The notes under the pieces were generated by a model. It was given only the letters and a program-made list of their open reading frames with translations. It was not told the DNA's origin and did not search any database. Below, in pieces: positions 1 through 7,619 of a DNA stretch of 29,864 nt; position 1 is the stretch's first letter, and each line of letters opens with the position of its first letter. Source of the stretch: an uncultured Lachnospiraceae bacterium (GTDB taxonomy: Bacteria; Bacillota; Clostridia; Lachnospirales; Lachnospiraceae); the NCBI GenBank assembly GCA_910588405.1, contig CAJUPT010000043.1, forward strand, positions 1 through 29,864. The letters run 5' to 3'. Both the position numbers and the translations under genes were made by a program.

Positions 1-61
1 AAAGAATGCTATGGTAATGGCAAATAAATAAACAGCTGATAATATAATTTCCGGTGAGCTT

Positions 62-89
62 TTGATTTATGGCATAAAATGAATATGAT
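62..89 (+). promoter_or_regulatory. Possible sigma-A promoter for the truncated AAA-ATPase-like gene
   Basis: TTGATT (62-67) and TATGAT (84-89) are separated by 16 bp, about 50 bp before the ATG at 140. The -10 box matches the consensus at five of six positions and the -35 at four of six. The first 139 bases contain no gene that I can support; they are AT-rich. Confidence 0.35.
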
Positions 90-139
90 TGACAGAAAAC
101 AGGTATCGCCTGATCACACACACCAGGGAGAAACATACT

Positions 140-565
140 ATGGGAATATTCCTGAACAGCACAGCGCCTTATGAGAGCTACAAACGAACGGCACAGACAC
201 GTTTTTTTGTTGACAAAACATGGCTGATCGATGAAATTCTGCACGGGCTGGAGAGGGATAATCAGCGCTGCGTCTGTATTACCCGTCCGCGCCGTTTTGG
301 AAAGACCGTTATGGCGAATATGCTGTGCGCTTTTTTGGGAAATGCGGCTGACAGCGGTGATATTTTCAGCTGCCTGAAAATTTCCCGATCGCCATTTTAT
401 AGAACACATAGGAATCAATATGATGTGATCTATATTGACTTCAGCGAGGAACCGGAAAAATGTGGGTTTTATGACCGGTATATTTCCCGTTTTCTGGACG
501 GGGTGAAGGCAGATCTGCGAAAGGGTTTTCCGGAGATCGCGGAGGATGACAGAAAGTCTTTGTAG
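140..565 (+). pseudogene. Truncated AAA-ATPase-like protein (N-terminal fragment, PD-(D/E)XK-linked family)
   Basis: This 141-residue frame matches the N-terminal part of the full-length protein on the opposite strand at 591-2168. Both share an opening MGI-[FY] segment, a [FY][VI]DKT motif, and an RPRRFGK[TS] P-loop (residues 49-56 here). The start is placed at ATG 140, preceded by an AGGGAG Shine-Dalgarno; an upstream TTG at 89 is less likely. The family is normally about 500-550 residues, with an N-terminal ATPase and a C-terminal nuclease-fold domain. Here the frame stops after the P-loop and the following strand/helix region, so the Walker B segment and the nuclease domain are absent. No continuation is seen in another frame before the neighbouring gene ends 25 bp away, which points to a deletion rather than a simple frameshift. 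It is probably non-functional, although the short product could still be made. Confidence 0.7.
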
Positions 566-590
566 GACATTCTTATTTTTACGGGGTATT

Positions 591-2168
591 TCACTCTTTC
601 ATCACCGTCTCAATCACACACATATGCCTCTTACTTTTCCTCTCATAATTAATCCCCACCAAAAGAATCTCCCCCGTATACTCCTTGATCCAGTCAGCAT
701 ACTGCCTGTCGTGGATCTGACGGATCGCGCCTTCGGCAGACCGGTTCCATTTTAATTCGACGATCAATGCCGGTTTGCCCGCATTCCGTCTGGGCAGGTA
801 TACCACATCGGCGAAGCCTTTTCCGGAGGGCAGTTCCATAATCGGATTCATATAGCAGGATTTGGCGCTGTAGTAGGCCATCAGAATCGTGCAGGTAAGG
901 GAATTTTCATCGTTATATTTGAGCAAAGAGGCCGTTTCGCTGTGGATGGCCGACAGACCTTTGGCTACGGCTGTTCCGTCCAGTGCCCAGGTGCGTTCCA
1001 GAAGCTGTTCGGACCGTTCCAGCGCCTGCATCAGTCCGTCCCATCCGCCGGTTTTGACCGCGCGCAGGAATTCCAGGGAGATTTCGTGGTTGGGAATGAA
1101 GGTCTCCTCTTTTTGTGTGTCATATGTGAGGTATCCTAAATGTATCAGAAGAGTAAGTACGTCATCTTTTGTTTTGAAGGTTGTCATATCATTTTGGAAT
1201 GTGGACGGGTCAATTTTACAGTGCATGGAACCCAGCATTTCGATAATTGTATTTTTAAGACCATCGAAATCCAGATCAATGTAGGTCTTTAGCGCTTCAT
1301 AGGTTTCAGTTCCGGTCCAATAGCTTTGAAAGGTTTTCCACATCAGAGCATCGGCTACTGATTTGGGATTATAAATGTGGCATGAGCCTAACAGGTAGCC
1401 ATCGTACCATTTTTTCATCTCCGCGAATGCGATATTATATTTTTTGCACTGTTCCTGCACTTCTTCTTCTATGAAGCCGAAGTATCTGTCCAGATTTTTG
1501 GGGCTTGCCATAGAATATTCGTCAAAAATATTAAGAGCAGAGTGTTCCCCATATTTTTTCACAGGCAAAATTCCCGTCATATAGGCCAGACTTACATAAT
1601 TTTGGCCTTTAAAAAGTCCTCTGAGAAAATCGAGATAGTCTTTTTGGATGTCTTTGCGTTCTTTTGCGATACGAAATACGCAGTCCCATTCGTCGATTAT
1701 GAAAATGAAGCCCTCTCCTGTCCTTGTAAATATCTGATTTAAAACAGTTTTCAGGCGGGTCTGCCCATTAAAGCTTTTTTGTTCAGGAAATTCTTCGCAG
1801 AGTTCCTGAATAACTGTTTCCTCAATTGTTTTGATAAACAGTTCAAGTTCATGCCTGGACTCTAAAAACTGCTGGATATCCAGCCGGATGACGTGATATC
1901 GGTTCAGATGCGTTTGAAAAGACGCTTCTTTTTCCCCTTTCCGTCCTGCAAACAGGCTGCGGGAATCGCATCCTTTGCTGTAATAGGCCACCAGCATATC
2001 CGCCGCCATGGATTTTCCGAAGCGACGGGGGCGGCTGACGCACATAAAGCAGTTGATCGTATCGATTCGTTTGTTTGTGGCGGCGATCAGGTCGGTTTTG
2101 TCAATATAGATTTCGGAATTCAGTGCTTTGCGGAATGCCGTGTTTCCCGGATTTACATAGATTCCCAT
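591..2168 (-). CDS. AAA-ATPase-like protein with C-terminal PD-(D/E)XK nuclease-fold domain
   Basis: This 525-residue protein has the two-part architecture of the AAA-ATPase_like / PDDEXK_9 families that are abundant in gut Clostridia and Bacteroidetes. Visible motifs are an N-terminal YIDKT segment (21-25), a P-loop RPRRFGKS (46-53), and a Walker B FIIDEWD (156-162). A C-terminal nuclease-like motif carries D454 in GKGFAD followed by E471-L-K473 in IVELK, then a QI..RQYAD helix. These match the acidic and lysine residues of PD-(D/E)XK enzymes. The start ATG lies 7 bp after a GGAG site. The role of the family is not established; proposals include mobile-element or defence functions, and I infer nothing more. 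It converges on a truncated paralogue in the opposite orientation (140-565), so the locus holds an inverted, unequal pair. Confidence 0.88.
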   Translation of the reverse strand: MGIYVNPGNTAFRKALNSEIYIDKTDLIAATNKRIDTINCFMCVSRPRRFGKSMAADMLVAYYSKGCDSRSLFAGRKGEKEASFQTHLNRYHVIRLDIQQFLESRHELELFIKTIEETVIQELCEEFPEQKSFNGQTRLKTVLNQIFTRTGEGFIFIIDEWDCVFRIAKERKDIQKDYLDFLRGLFKGQNYVSLAYMTGILPVKKYGEHSALNIFDEYSMASPKNLDRYFGFIEEEVQEQCKKYNIAFAEMKKWYDGYLLGSCHIYNPKSVADALMWKTFQSYWTGTETYEALKTYIDLDFDGLKNTIIEMLGSMHCKIDPSTFQNDMTTFKTKDDVLTLLIHLGYLTYDTQKEETFIPNHEISLEFLRAVKTGGWDGLMQALERSEQLLERTWALDGTAVAKGLSAIHSETASLLKYNDENSLTCTILMAYYSAKSCYMNPIMELPSGKGFADVVYLPRRNAGKPALIVELKWNRSAEGAIRQIHDRQYADWIKEYTGEILLVGINYERKSKRHMCVIETVMKE

Positions 2169-2249
2169 GCTGACGGCTCCTTTTTGATTAGAGAGAAAGG
2201 ATCTTTGCCTACATTTTTATAGTTACTCTCTGATATCTAAAATTAAAAT

Positions 2250-2495
2250 TTATTCGTTCACGGTTTCATCCGCCGCGCTGTTATCTTCATTGTCCTCCTT
2301 CCTATCTTTCCCGGACATTTTTATAGCGATCATAAAAGCGTAAAGGATAACAGGAATGACAAAGGTTCCGTACAGGGATGCTTGGAACAGCCGATGGGTG
2401 AATGGTGTTTGGATAATCGCGCAGATCAGCGTCATGATATAAAGCCCCAGCAGCAAAAGGATTCCTGTGGCTGCAAGAACACGTCTGAGTTTCAT
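2250..2495 (-). CDS. Small two-helix membrane protein, unknown function
   Basis: This is an 81-residue hypothetical protein. An AGGAGG Shine-Dalgarno lies 8 bp before the ATG, which makes the frame credible despite its size. There are two hydrophobic segments: roughly residues 8-29 (leucine/isoleucine-rich, following a basic KLRR start) and 43-60. A strongly acidic, hydrophilic tail rich in D, E and N follows (about 63-81). The positive-inside rule suggests the N-terminus and the tail are both cytoplasmic. It sits alone between the AAA-ATPase-like gene downstream and uxuA upstream, both on the same strand. I recognise no family. Confidence 0.7.
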   Translation of the reverse strand: MKLRRVLAATGILLLLGLYIMTLICAIIQTPFTHRLFQASLYGTFVIPVILYAFMIAIKMSGKDRKEDNEDNSAADETVNE

Positions 2496-2635
2496 GAATA
2501 AGACCTCCTAAATGGTTTATGTGTTATGTATGCTTATGTATGCGATTGCGGAGCCGGAAACAGTAAGCGCCGGCCTTTATGGGATATGGTGTGATTTTCT
2601 GAAACATGAGGTTTTCCTGTCAGCCGTATGAAAAG

Positions 2636-2699
2636 CATGAAACAGGATATAATGATAGCGGCTATGCGTCTGTTAACGTTCATTATATCCTGTTTCATG
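2636..2699 (-). terminator. 20-bp perfect inverted repeat, probable terminator after uxuA
   Basis: The arms at 2636-2655 and 2680-2699 are perfectly complementary over 20 bp, with a 24-nt loop. On the minus strand the hairpin lies about 110 bp past the uxuA stop and is followed by CTTTTC, so it could terminate uxuA transcription. The stem is AT-rich and the loop large for a textbook terminator; an operator or RNA-stability role is also possible. The rest of the 315-bp gap (2496-2810) shows no gene; an ORF overlapping this hairpin on the plus strand is low-complexity and looks spurious. Confidence 0.5.
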
Positions 2700-2810
2700 G
2701 AAAATGGCAAATGATATATTCACTGCTTTTTTGTGCTTTTTGCGCCTTTTTGCGCCTTGATTTTTTGTCCCTGTTTTTGGTTTTGTTTCATCATATGAAT
2801 GATTCCCTTA

Positions 2811-3905
2811 TTATTTTTTGCGGGGAGTTTTCTTGTCATTCTTCCCGATCGCTTCCCACAGCCCGTTCAGATAGTTAAGCCCCAGCGCCCGGTCGTACAG
2901 TCCGTAGCCGGGACGTCCGGTTTCGTCCCAGATCATCCGGCCGTGATCCGGGCGGATATAGCCGTCGAAACCGGTGTCATAGAGGGCTTTCATCACTTCA
3001 TACAAATCCAGATCCCCTTCCCTTGACAGATGGGGCGCCTCACGAAATTTGCGGTATCCCAGATATTTGATATTTCGCACATGGGCGCAGGCGATCCGGT
3101 TCATCTCGCCGAAATGGCGGAAAATGGCCGGGATATCATTGTCGGGGGATGAACCGAGGGAGCCGGAGCAGAGGCAGAGACTGTTGGCGGGGCTGTCCAC
3201 AAGCTTTATGATCTTGTCAAAATCCGCCTGAGTGTGGGCCAGCCGGGGCAGACCGAATACGGGCCAGGCCGGGTCGTCGGGGTGAACGGCCATACGGATG
3301 CCCACTGATTCGCAGACGGGAATGATCTGTTCCAGAAAATATTTGTAGTTTTCCCGCAGCTGATCGACCGTGATATTTTGATAGATATCCAGAACACGTT
3401 CCAGCTCCTTCAGCCGTTCAGGCTCCCAGCCAGGGAGGGTAAAGCCGTTGCTGTTTTTCGTGGTCTCCTCCACCAGCTTTAAAGGCGTCATTCCCTTTAG
3501 TTCTTCTTCGTCATAATACAGACTGTTGGAGCCGTCCTCCGGAATCTCCCTGGCCAGGTCCGTCCGCAGCCAGTCGAATACGGGCATGAAATTGTAGACG
3601 ATGACCCTGATGCCGCATTGGGCCAGATTTTTGATGGTCGTTATATAATTTTCGATATAATGGTCCCGGCCTGGCAGCCCCATCTTAATATCCTCATGGA
3701 CATTGACGCTCTCGATTACCTCCACTTCCAGTCCGGCCTGATGTACCTGTTCCACATAATCCCGGATGACGTCCAAAGGCCAGACTTCTCCGGCGGCATA
3801 CTGATCCAGCATGCCCATAATGCCGGAGCAGCCGGGAATCTGCCTGATTTGTTTTAACGTGACATGGTCGGAATCTTTTCCGTACCAGCGGAATGTCATT
3901 TTCAT
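2811..3905 (-). CDS. uxuA: Mannonate dehydratase
   Basis: This 364-residue protein has the expected length for UxuA (EC 4.2.1.8), which dehydrates D-mannonate to 2-keto-3-deoxy-D-gluconate in hexuronate (glucuronate) catabolism. It has the xylose-isomerase-like TIM-barrel character and family segments: the MKMTFRWYG start, PVFDWLRTDL, MAVHPDDPAWPVFGLPR, CLCSGSLGSSPDNDIP, CAHVRNIK and RPDHGRMIWDE. The His, Cys, Asp and Arg residues in these stretches are those that coordinate the catalytic metal and substrate in the family. AGGAGG stands 12 bp before the ATG. The usual partners (uxuB, uxaC, a KDG kinase or a uronate transporter) are not adjacent, so in this window it is an isolated gene. Confidence 0.95.
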   Translation of the reverse strand: MKMTFRWYGKDSDHVTLKQIRQIPGCSGIMGMLDQYAAGEVWPLDVIRDYVEQVHQAGLEVEVIESVNVHEDIKMGLPGRDHYIENYITTIKNLAQCGIRVIVYNFMPVFDWLRTDLAREIPEDGSNSLYYDEEELKGMTPLKLVEETTKNSNGFTLPGWEPERLKELERVLDIYQNITVDQLRENYKYFLEQIIPVCESVGIRMAVHPDDPAWPVFGLPRLAHTQADFDKIIKLVDSPANSLCLCSGSLGSSPDNDIPAIFRHFGEMNRIACAHVRNIKYLGYRKFREAPHLSREGDLDLYEVMKALYDTGFDGYIRPDHGRMIWDETGRPGYGLYDRALGLNYLNGLWEAIGKNDKKTPRKK

Positions 3906-4079
3906 GGCGATTTGTTCCTCCTGATTAGCGTTTTTGTAAATTTCACCATAGCATTAAGAATGGAAAAGGACAAGGGGGAGAAAATTTCCAGTTGCTAATT
4001 TTTTTCGGCGATTTTTCAAGTTTTTTTCAGAGCGTTTTTTACGTGTTTTTTAGGTGTGTTTTTTCACAGACCGGATTTC
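3906..4079. other. Intergenic region with repeated T-tracts (possible curved DNA)
   Basis: There is no gene. From about 3997 to 4064 there are six runs of five to seven T on the plus strand, starting near 3998, 4012, 4021, 4035, 4046 and 4059. The spacings are roughly 9-14 bp. Such near-helical phasing of T-tracts is typical of intrinsically curved DNA or an extended UP-like element, and it lies directly upstream of the promoter at 4080. The section nearest uxuA should contain that gene's own promoter, but I could not choose one confidently. Confidence 0.35.
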
Positions 4080-4108
4080 TTGTCATTTTCCGGCGCTTAT
4101 GGTAAGAT
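4080..4108 (+). promoter_or_regulatory. Sigma-A-type promoter of the SH3 lipoprotein operon
   Basis: TTGTCA (4080-4085) and TAAGAT (4103-4108) are separated by an ideal 17 bp. Transcription would begin near 4115, giving a leader of about 260 nt. That leader includes both tandem copies of the structured repeat before the lipoprotein start at 4374. Confidence 0.6.
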
Positions 4109-4125
4109 AGAAATAAGAGAAGGGG

Positions 4126-4367
4126 AGTAGCGGAACTATAAAGAAAAACAGCAACGGACCGTACAAGCCCCGGGAGGATTTACAGACACTTCATTGGCTG
4201 GAAATTCTCCCAGATACAGGGGGCTTGGAAGGGAAGTAGCGGAACTATAAAGAAAAACAGCAACGGACCGTACAAGCCCCGGGAGGATTTACAGACACTT
4301 CATTGGCTGGAAATTCTCCCAGATACAGGGGGCTTGGAAGGGAAGTAGCGGAACTATAAATAGGAGG
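4126..4367 (+). repeat. Structured pre-RBS repeat: two identical 109-bp tandem copies plus a third 3' tail
   Basis: 4126-4234 and 4235-4343 read as identical 109-bp units. They are followed at 4344 by a third copy of the AGTAGCGGAACTATAAA tail that runs into the AGGAGG of the lipoprotein gene. Each unit can form a hairpin. In copy 1, CAAGCCCC (4164-4171) pairs with GGGGCTTG (4220-4227), and GGGAGGATTT (4172-4181) pairs with AAATTCTCCC (4202-4211). A 20-nt apical region lies between the arms and an 8-nt one-sided bulge at 4212-4219. Copy 2 has the same hairpin 109 bp further on (4273-4336). Diverged relatives precede the DUF4956 gene (14407-14518) and pyrF (20070-20179) with the same fold. In this operon the element is duplicated between the promoter and the gene. 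Confidence 0.85.
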
Positions 4368-4373
4368 AAACAA

Positions 4374-5522
4374 ATGAGAAAAAATAAATGGAAGGCTATG
4401 ATCGTGCCGGCGTTGTGTCTGTGCCTGCTGTGTATGGCGTCGGGCTGTTCTAAAAAGGATGAACCTGTAAATGATTTTGACGGATACCCGGAATTTCTGG
4501 ACGGGGCGGGAACAGAAGCCCCATCGGGAGATGCTGTGGAGACAACGGCTGCGGCTACCACTTCGCCCTATGATTCGGTTGGAGAGCCCTTAGGACCGGA
4601 GGAAATGGCGGGTCTGACGGAAACGGAGGCGTCCGGGGCGGCGGAAACAGGGGAGCCTGGGGCGGCGGAGACGGTGTATGAGGAGCCGGTAGCCGGAGGA
4701 GACAGCCGTACCCAGACCTTTAAGCGGGTTTCAGACCAGGTGACAGTAACCACCGACCTGAATGTGCGGGATCAGCCCTCGTCTCAGGGCAGCGTGCTGG
4801 GAATCGCACGGGTGGATGATACCCTAGAGAGAACCGGAATCGGCAGTCAGGGCTGGGACCGGGTGAAATTTGACGGAAAGACCGGTTATGTCAACGCTTC
4901 TTTAGTAGACGGATCGGAAAACGGCGCTTCCGCTGAAACGACAAAGGCGGCGGAGAAAGAGACTACAAAGGCAGCGGAAAAGGAAACGACGAAGCCGCCG
5001 GAGGTGGATACCTCCAAGTTTGAAAAACGAAATGAAACCGTATACACCACCGGCGACGTCTATGTGCGTAAGGGTCCCGGAACCGCCTATGAAGCGCTGG
5101 GTATTCTGTCGTCCGGCAATGCAGTGACCAGAACCGGAAAAGGCGGACAGGGCTGGGATCAGATCAGCTATAACGGACAGACCGGCTACGCTTACAATAA
5201 GTATTTGTCCTCGGATAAGCCTGCCAATTATAAGGAAACAACTTCCGCATCCCAGGAGACTACCTCTCAGTCTCAGGAGACGACTGCGGCGACCCAGCCC
5301 ACAGGAAATGCCGGGGCGTCCGCAAACGGAAAGACCGTATACGCGATCTGCCCGGTATGCGTGAATCCGGAAAACAGCGCGTCGCCGAATCCGATTGGCG
5401 TACTGGAGAAAGGCGAGGCTGTTACCCAGATTTCCATCGGCAAGGATGGTTGGACGCTGGTGGAGTATAAAGGCAAGCAGGGCTATGTGGACCATCATTA
5501 TCTGAGTACGGAGAAACCGTGA
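4374..5522 (+). CDS. Lipoprotein with three bacterial SH3 domains
   Basis: This is a 382-residue secreted lipoprotein. A basic MRKNKWK start is followed by a hydrophobic stretch and a lipobox MASGC with the lipidated Cys at position 25. Three SH3b-type repeats follow at about 118-180, 218-280 and 320-382. The first two carry the typical N/Y-V-R-x-x-P/G and GW(D)-x-x-x-GKTGYV/GQTGYA patterns. The linkers are Thr/Glu/Ala/Ser-rich (ETTKAAEK twice, then QETTSQSQETT), as expected for a flexible wall-spanning spacer. The third domain is divergent, with a CPVC motif in place of the usual NVRxGPS turn. The likely role is binding cell-wall peptidoglycan or other surface polymers; no catalytic domain is present. 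AGGAGG lies 7 bp before the ATG, and the methyltransferase gene follows after 25 bp, so the two are probably co-transcribed. Confidence 0.88.
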   Translation: MRKNKWKAMIVPALCLCLLCMASGCSKKDEPVNDFDGYPEFLDGAGTEAPSGDAVETTAAATTSPYDSVGEPLGPEEMAGLTETEASGAAETGEPGAAETVYEEPVAGGDSRTQTFKRVSDQVTVTTDLNVRDQPSSQGSVLGIARVDDTLERTGIGSQGWDRVKFDGKTGYVNASLVDGSENGASAETTKAAEKETTKAAEKETTKPPEVDTSKFEKRNETVYTTGDVYVRKGPGTAYEALGILSSGNAVTRTGKGGQGWDQISYNGQTGYAYNKYLSSDKPANYKETTSASQETTSQSQETTAATQPTGNAGASANGKTVYAICPVCVNPENSASPNPIGVLEKGEAVTQISIGKDGWTLVEYKGKQGYVDHHYLSTEKP

Positions 5523-5547
5523 TAGGGGCTGATACCAATGGAGGTTT

Positions 5548-6324
5548 ATGAAGATGGAAATTTATACCGGCTTTTCCATGGTTTATGATCAGCTGATGGA
5601 TAATGTTTCCTATGAGGACTGGTGTGTATATCTGACAGCGCTTTTGCGGGACTTTGGCTGCCGTGAGGGACTGGTTCTGGAGCTGGGCTGCGGAACCGGC
5701 GCCCTGACCCGGCTGCTGGCACAGGCCGGCTACGACATGATCGGGCTGGACAGCTCTCCCGATATGCTGAGCATTGCCAGGGAGCGGCAGGCGGAAGAAG
5801 GAACGGAGATTCTCTATCTGCAGCAGGATATGAGGGAATTTGAGCTGTACGGAACGGTGGCGGCGGTAGTCAGTCTCTGTGATTCCATGAATTATATCAC
5901 GGAATATAAGGAGCTGGTGCAGGTGTTCCGCCTGGTAAATAATTATCTGGACCCCGGCGGATACTTTATTTTCGATCTGAACACTCCATATAAGTACAGG
6001 GAGCTTCTGGCGGACAATACCTTTGCCGAAAACCGGGAAGACTGCAGTTTTATCTGGGAAAATACCTATGATGACGAGACAGAACTGAATGAATATGCGC
6101 TGACGCTGTTTGTCCGCGGGGAGGACGGCAGATATGAACGGTTTGAGGAGTTTCATTATCAGAAAGCCTATGCCATTGAGACGGTAGAAAAGGCCGCCGC
6201 GGAAGCGGGAATGGAGTTTATTGCCGTTTATGACGCTTTTACCCGGGAGGAACCGTCGGATACCGGTGAACGGGTTTATGTAATCCTGAAAGAGCGGGGA
6301 AAGTCCGGTATCCGGAAACAATAG
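5548..6324 (+). CDS. Class I SAM-dependent methyltransferase
   Basis: This 258-residue protein has a Rossmann-fold methyltransferase core. Motif I is LELGCGTGALT (44-54), the acidic SAM-ribose position follows in GLDSSPDML (66-74), and a motif like LQQDMREF marks the adenine-binding acidic residue. Later segments include SLCDSMNYI and DPGGYFIFDLNTP. An N-terminal Y..FSMVYDQLMDNVSYEDW segment is typical of a family often found near hslO in Clostridia. The substrate is unknown; small molecule or tRNA modification are both possible. GGAGG precedes the start by about 5 bp; the second ATG (codon 3) is an alternative. It lies 25 bp after the SH3 lipoprotein gene and about 200 bp before hslO on the same strand. 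Confidence 0.85.
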   Translation: MKMEIYTGFSMVYDQLMDNVSYEDWCVYLTALLRDFGCREGLVLELGCGTGALTRLLAQAGYDMIGLDSSPDMLSIARERQAEEGTEILYLQQDMREFELYGTVAAVVSLCDSMNYITEYKELVQVFRLVNNYLDPGGYFIFDLNTPYKYRELLADNTFAENREDCSFIWENTYDDETELNEYALTLFVRGEDGRYERFEEFHYQKAYAIETVEKAAAEAGMEFIAVYDAFTREEPSDTGERVYVILKERGKSGIRKQ

Positions 6325-6344
6325 ACGGCGCCACGAATGTTTTG

Positions 6345-6429
6345 CTGGCAGCGGTATCAATAGGAGTGCAGGATGCTGGGAATGCAAAATATCCGAAGAG
6401 ATGTGCGTGAGTTTGGCGGATGCATATGA
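6345..6429 (+). promoter_or_regulatory. hslO leader: partial pre-RBS tail and a possible 18-codon upstream ORF
   Basis: CTGGCAGCGGTATCAATAGG (6345-6364), followed by AG, resembles the tail of the dispersed element seen at 14407-14430. It supplies a GGAG site to a short frame, ATG 6373 to TGA 6429 (18 residues). No hairpin partner is visible upstream, so this may be an eroded copy or a chance match. The short frame ends before the candidate hslO starts at 6455 and 6524. Confidence 0.3.
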
Positions 6430-6523
6430 TCGCAGAACGCCAGGAAAGGAAACAATGTACGCTCGGAGTCTCACAAGATCAGATATTGAGAGATTTCAGG
6501 CGTGCATAACAGGAAAATGGAGT

Positions 6524-7402
6524 ATGGAAGATTATATTTTACGCGCTTCTGCCGGCGATAGTCAGGTGCGTGCCTTTGCGGCGACCACGAGGGAGCTTGT
6601 GGAGTATGCCAGGGCGGCCCACAACACCAGTCCGGTAGCTACAGCGGCGCTGGGAAGACTGCTGACGGCGGGGGCGATGATGGGAATGATGATGAAGGGA
6701 GAGAAGGATCTCCTGACCTTGAGGATAGAGGGAGACGGTCCGATCGGCGGCATTACGGTGACGGCAGACAGCAAGGCCAGAGTCAAGGGGTATGTGAGAG
6801 AGCCGGAAGTGCTGCTTCATGCCAATGCAAAAGGAAAGCTGGATGTGGCAGGCGCCGTGGGAAAGGGCGAGCTGGTGGTGATTCGGGACACCGGTTTGAA
6901 GGAGCCCTATGTGGGCAGAACCAATCTGGTCAGCGGCGAGATCGCAGAAGATCTGACCTATTATTTTGCATCCTCCGAGCAGGTGCCCTCGGCAGTGGCG
7001 CTGGGCGTATTGATGAACCGGGAAAATACGGTGCGGCAGGCCGGCGGCTTTATCATTCAGCTGCTGCCCGGCGCGGACGAGGAGATCGTGGCCGGTTTGG
7101 AACGGAAACTGGCCGGGATTTCCTCCGTCACCTCTATGCTGGATCAGGGGATGAAGCCGGAGGATATTTTAAGCGATGTGCTGGGGGTTTTTGGCGTGGA
7201 AATTCTTGAACGGATTCCGGCCTGTTTTTCCTGCGATTGTACGAGGCAGCGGGTGGAAAAGGCGCTGATCAGCATCGGGGAAAATGAGCTGACCGAGATG
7301 ATTCGGGAGGGAAAACCGGTGGAGGTGAAGTGTCATTTCTGTAATCATGGGTTTTGGTTCAAGCCGGAGGAGTTGGAAAATCTTTTGGAGCGAGCCCGGT
7401 AA
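6524..7402 (+). CDS. hslO: Redox-regulated molecular chaperone Hsp33
   Basis: The protein is 292 residues from the ATG at 6524, the usual Hsp33 length. Hsp33 is a cytoplasmic holdase that is activated when oxidation releases zinc from its C-terminal cysteines and unfolds its linker. The N-terminal core begins MEDYILRASAGDSQVRAFAA, and the AALGRLLTAGAMMG segment matches the family. The zinc site is complete: C237-x-C239 then, 30 residues later, C270-x-x-C273. The 6524 start follows a weak GGAG but matches the family N-terminus; ATG 6455, with AGGAAAGG before it, would add 23 residues and cannot be excluded. A strong hairpin at 7444-7503 probably ends this transcript. Confidence 0.95.
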   Translation: MEDYILRASAGDSQVRAFAATTRELVEYARAAHNTSPVATAALGRLLTAGAMMGMMMKGEKDLLTLRIEGDGPIGGITVTADSKARVKGYVREPEVLLHANAKGKLDVAGAVGKGELVVIRDTGLKEPYVGRTNLVSGEIAEDLTYYFASSEQVPSAVALGVLMNRENTVRQAGGFIIQLLPGADEEIVAGLERKLAGISSVTSMLDQGMKPEDILSDVLGVFGVEILERIPACFSCDCTRQRVEKALISIGENELTEMIREGKPVEVKCHFCNHGFWFKPEELENLLERAR

Positions 7403-7443
7403 GAGGAAAATTTTTGCCGGAAATCATAAACGATAAAAACCAA

Positions 7444-7503
7444 ATACCCACGAATATGCCGCATGCATCGGCTGAAACCGGCATGCGGCATATTCGTGGG
7501 TAT
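7444..7503. terminator. Bidirectional terminator between hslO and the cold-shock gene
   Basis: The arms 7444-7466 and 7481-7503 are perfectly complementary over 23 bp, with a 14-nt loop. On the minus strand the stem is followed by TTTGGTTTTTA, a good T-tract, so it would end cspA transcription. On the plus strand the flank is T-rich but interrupted. The position between convergent genes fits a shared terminator. Confidence 0.75.
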
Positions 7504-7619
7504 CTTTGGCATATCTTTATAATCTTATACGTTCAGGAATTGCTCATTCAAATAATAAAAATCAAATAATAGAACTTTTGGTCAATTATTATAAAAAAGG
7601 CACATCGCTGGAGTTTAGA

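Noticed and set aside
4126..4367. CRISPR array or transposon terminal repeats
   Set aside because: There are only two identical 109-bp units without distinct spacers. No transposase or terminal inverted repeats are visible, and diverged copies sit at other gene starts with conserved fold and orientation.
4902..5498. Minus-strand frame of 198 codons in the lipoprotein gene
   Set aside because: It is composed of low-complexity Arg/Leu/Ser sequence mirroring the Thr/Glu-rich linkers of the real gene.
5422..6474. 350-codon open frame on the minus strand across the methyltransferase gene
   Set aside because: It is antisense to a clear SAM methyltransferase with intact motifs and has no ribosome-binding site or family resemblance.
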